The notes beneath the pieces are model-generated. The model had not been told where the DNA came from. It saw only the letters and a program-made list of their open reading frames with translations, and did no database searches. The position numbers and the translations under genes were made by a program. Positions 5,517 through 6,818 of a DNA stretch of 6,818 nt are shown here, piece after piece; the stretch's first letter is position 1; each line of letters starts with the position of its first letter. This DNA comes from Chloroflexota bacterium (GTDB lineage: Bacteria > Chloroflexota > UBA6077 > CF-72): the NCBI GenBank assembly GCA_019247135.1, contig JAFAPL010000809.1, positions 1-6,818 of the forward strand, in the 5' to 3' direction.

Positions 5517-6614
5517 GTGACGACTGAGCTGGTCGAGCGATTGCGGGCGTGGACGTATCGGCGGCAGATGCTCGGGTGCGCCGCGAGCGATGCCGTGGCC
5601 GCTTTGCGCGCGGTCGTCGGCGTCTACAGCACGCATCCGACGGCGCCTTTGTCACTGCTGGCGCGCTGCGACCTGCAACCCGAGGAGCTGCAGCGACTGG
5701 AGCAAGAGCGACTGGTCGTGCGCATCCCGGGCATGCGTGAGTCGTCGTTTCTGGTCGCCCGGGCAGACGCGCCTCAGGTGCTCGCGGCCACCCAGCAGCC
5801 CGAGCAGCGTCTCGAGCGGCGACTGCGAGATGGCGGCCTGAGCATGGACACGTATCGCACGCTCAGCCAGCGCGTGCTGGACTGCACCCACGAACCGCGC
5901 TTCCCGCGGGAGATCAGCGCTTGCGCAGGCGATCCCGCGGCGGTACTGGTCGCCCGGGTGCTGGCACGCGCCGCCCTCGTGTTGCGCGTCAACAGCAACT
6001 TGCGCGTCGACCAGCTGCGTTGGGTCGCCACCCAGGCGTGGCTGGGCGAGACGCTCACGGGCAGCGACCGCGGGGCGGCGCTGCGCTGGCTGGGGGCCGA
6101 GTACCTGCGCGGGTTCGGGCCGGCACGCGTCGAAGATTTCTCGTGGTGGGCGGGACTGTCCCGACGCGAGGCAGCGCAGGTGCTCCAAGATCTCGAGATC
6201 GAAGACGTCGGGGAGGGGTTTCTGCTCGGCCTTGCGGACGTAGGGGCGTTCGGATCGGTGGCGACGATCGCGGGCGATGCCATTGACGTCCTGCCGAAGT
6301 GGGACGCCTACACGATGGCGTACGCGCCGACGGGCCGGCAGCGTCTGCTCGCGGACGAGCACACGCGGCTGGCGTACACGTCGCGCGACGGTAGCCCGGG
6401 CGCGACCGCTGGGGATGGGCTGCCGCTCGTGCTGCGGGGTGGGCGCGCAGTTGGCACGTGGTCGCACCGATTCCAGGCTCGAAGCATGCCAGTCGAGATC
6501 GCGCCGTTCCCGGGCGAACGCGTCAATCTGGACGCGCTCGAAGCACCCTTTCAACGCATCGCCCGGCTCATGGGCGCCTCAGCGCAGCTGCGGCTGGCGC
6601 GTCAGGCTGCCTGA
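5517..6614 (+). CDS. Winged-helix DNA-binding protein, AlkZ/YcaQ-like (HTH_42 family)
   Basis: A 365-residue protein of the family (Pfam HTH_42) that includes the DNA glycosylases AlkZ and YcaQ, which remove alkylated bases and interstrand crosslinks. Family landmarks, in order: RRQMLG...VAALRAVVGVYSTHP (15-41), LGAEYLRGFGPARVEDFSWWAGL (192-214), VLPKWDAYTMAY (258-269) and GGRAVGTWSHRF (308-319). In the proven glycosylases the loop after the first helices carries a QxQ or QxD pair. The corresponding residues here appear to be Tyr37-Ser-Thr39, followed by His-Pro. Glycosylase activity is therefore uncertain, and a related or purely DNA-binding role is possible. The GTG at 5517 is the best start: the family N-terminus begins right there, though the ribosome-binding site is weak. 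The 22-bp repeat array lies just upstream. The gene converges on the partial gene at the right edge, and its last codons lie inside a palindrome. Confidence 0.85.
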   Translation: MTTELVERLRAWTYRRQMLGCAASDAVAALRAVVGVYSTHPTAPLSLLARCDLQPEELQRLEQERLVVRIPGMRESSFLVARADAPQVLAATQQPEQRLERRLRDGGLSMDTYRTLSQRVLDCTHEPRFPREISACAGDPAAVLVARVLARAALVLRVNSNLRVDQLRWVATQAWLGETLTGSDRGAALRWLGAEYLRGFGPARVEDFSWWAGLSRREAAQVLQDLEIEDVGEGFLLGLADVGAFGSVATIAGDAIDVLPKWDAYTMAYAPTGRQRLLADEHTRLAYTSRDGSPGATAGDGLPLVLRGGRAVGTWSHRFQARSMPVEIAPFPGERVNLDALEAPFQRIARLMGASAQLRLARQAA

Positions 6615-6658
6615 CGCCGTACCTGCGCAGCGCGCGCTTGGCGCGTCAGGCGGCCTGA
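6582..6658. repeat. Imperfect direct repeat with palindromic core over two convergent gene ends
   Basis: About 33 bases at 6582-6614 recur at 6625-6658. The strongest part is TGGCGCGTCAGGC(T/G)GCCTGA at 6595-6614 and 6639-6658, 20 bases with one difference. Each copy contains the dyad TCAGG-N3-CCTGA. In copy 1 the dyad extends to 8 bp (GCGTCAGG-ctg-CCTGACGC, 6599-6617). Copy 1 carries the stop of the AlkZ-like gene, and copy 2 carries the stop of the minus-strand gene. It may be a REP-like element. Confidence 0.75.
6599..6617. terminator. Hairpin over the AlkZ-like stop, weak terminator candidate
   Basis: GCGTCAGG (6599-6606), loop CTG, CCTGACGC (6610-6617): a perfect 8-bp GC-rich stem between convergent genes, enclosing the TGA at 6612-6614. 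No T-run follows on either strand, so an intrinsic terminator is not proven. It might stop transcription with Rho or protect mRNA 3' ends. Confidence 0.35.
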
Positions 6659-6818
6659 TCGAAGTTGTCGGGCTCGTACATCGTCGAGTCAGTCGACTCC
6701 GATAGGCCATCGACCTTGTCGGCGGTCCGCAGCAGCTGCGCCTCGTCGTGCAAGCCGAGCTCCTCCAGGTCCTGGTACGCCGAGTAGAGCGCTTTGAGCG
6801 TCAACTTCACTCGGTAGT
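6646..6818 (-). CDS. C-terminal end of an unrecognised protein (5' part outside window)
   Basis: The minus-strand frame is open from the right edge (first full codon at 6816) to a TGA at 6648-6646, giving the last 56 residues. It reads YRVKLTLKALYSAYQDLEEL, then GLHDEAQLLRTADKVDG, then an acidic, serine-rich tail ending NFDQAA. The first 40 residues have a clear amphipathic helical pattern with natural amino acid balance, and the codons prefer G/C in third position, so this is a real gene end rather than a shadow. I do not recognise the family. It converges on the AlkZ-like gene with 31 bases between the stops, and its last codons fall in the second copy of the palindromic repeat. Confidence 0.65.
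   Translation of the reverse strand, partial: YRVKLTLKALYSAYQDLEELGLHDEAQLLRTADKVDGLSESTDSTMYEPDNFDQAA

Noticed and set aside
5497..5520. Mini-ORF (ATG to TGA, 7 residues) overlapping the AlkZ-like GTG start
   Set aside because: No ribosome-binding site and no attenuator-like codon run; short frames like this are frequent by chance.

Overview
The window is GC-rich and densely coded. Genes mostly abut or overlap, Shine-Dalgarno sequences are weak, and GTG/TTG starts are frequent. Together with a sugar importer of the LplB/LplC type, a secreted GH10 xylanase, and AlkZ-like and carboxymuconolactone-decarboxylase-like (CMD) proteins, this fits a plant-polysaccharide-degrading soil or compost bacterium. 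A high-GC phylum such as Actinomycetota or Chloroflexota is my best guess. The sequence alone does not settle this, and a GC-rich proteobacterium is not excluded.

Layout. (1) 1-1339, + strand: the 3' end of one ABC sugar permease and a complete second permease, with stop and start overlapping (TGATG). Their promoter, and probably the solute-binding protein gene, lie left of the window; no ATPase gene is visible. (2) 1336-3493, - strand: a xylan-utilisation transcription unit. A promoter-like element and a perfect 16-bp palindromic operator precede a secreted GH10 endo-xylanase. Five bases after its stop comes a LacI-family regulator, whose stop codon overlaps that of the convergent permease. 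(3) 3502-4461, - strand: a D-2-hydroxyacid dehydrogenase. (4) 4462-4798: a 337-bp divergent region with one doubtful 50-codon ORF and two abutting 15-bp dyads. (5) 4799-5320, + strand: a CMD/AhpD-like protein without the AhpD cysteine pair. (6) 5321-5516: an intergenic region with a 22-bp tandem repeat (three units). (7) 5517-6614, + strand: a winged-helix AlkZ/YcaQ-like protein without the catalytic QxQ/QxD signature. (8) 6646-6818, - strand: the C-terminal end of an unrecognised protein.

How it works together (inference): the xylanase would cut xylan outside the cell, the ABC permeases would import the oligosaccharides, and the LacI protein would repress its own xylanase-lacI unit through the operator until an inducer arrives. 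The dehydrogenase, CMD protein and AlkZ-like gene have no evident link to xylan. I do not see a clearly new multi-gene system. The most testable items are the operator circuit, the 22-bp repeat array, the paired dyads before the CMD gene, and the shared palindromic repeat at the convergent gene ends near 6600-6660.
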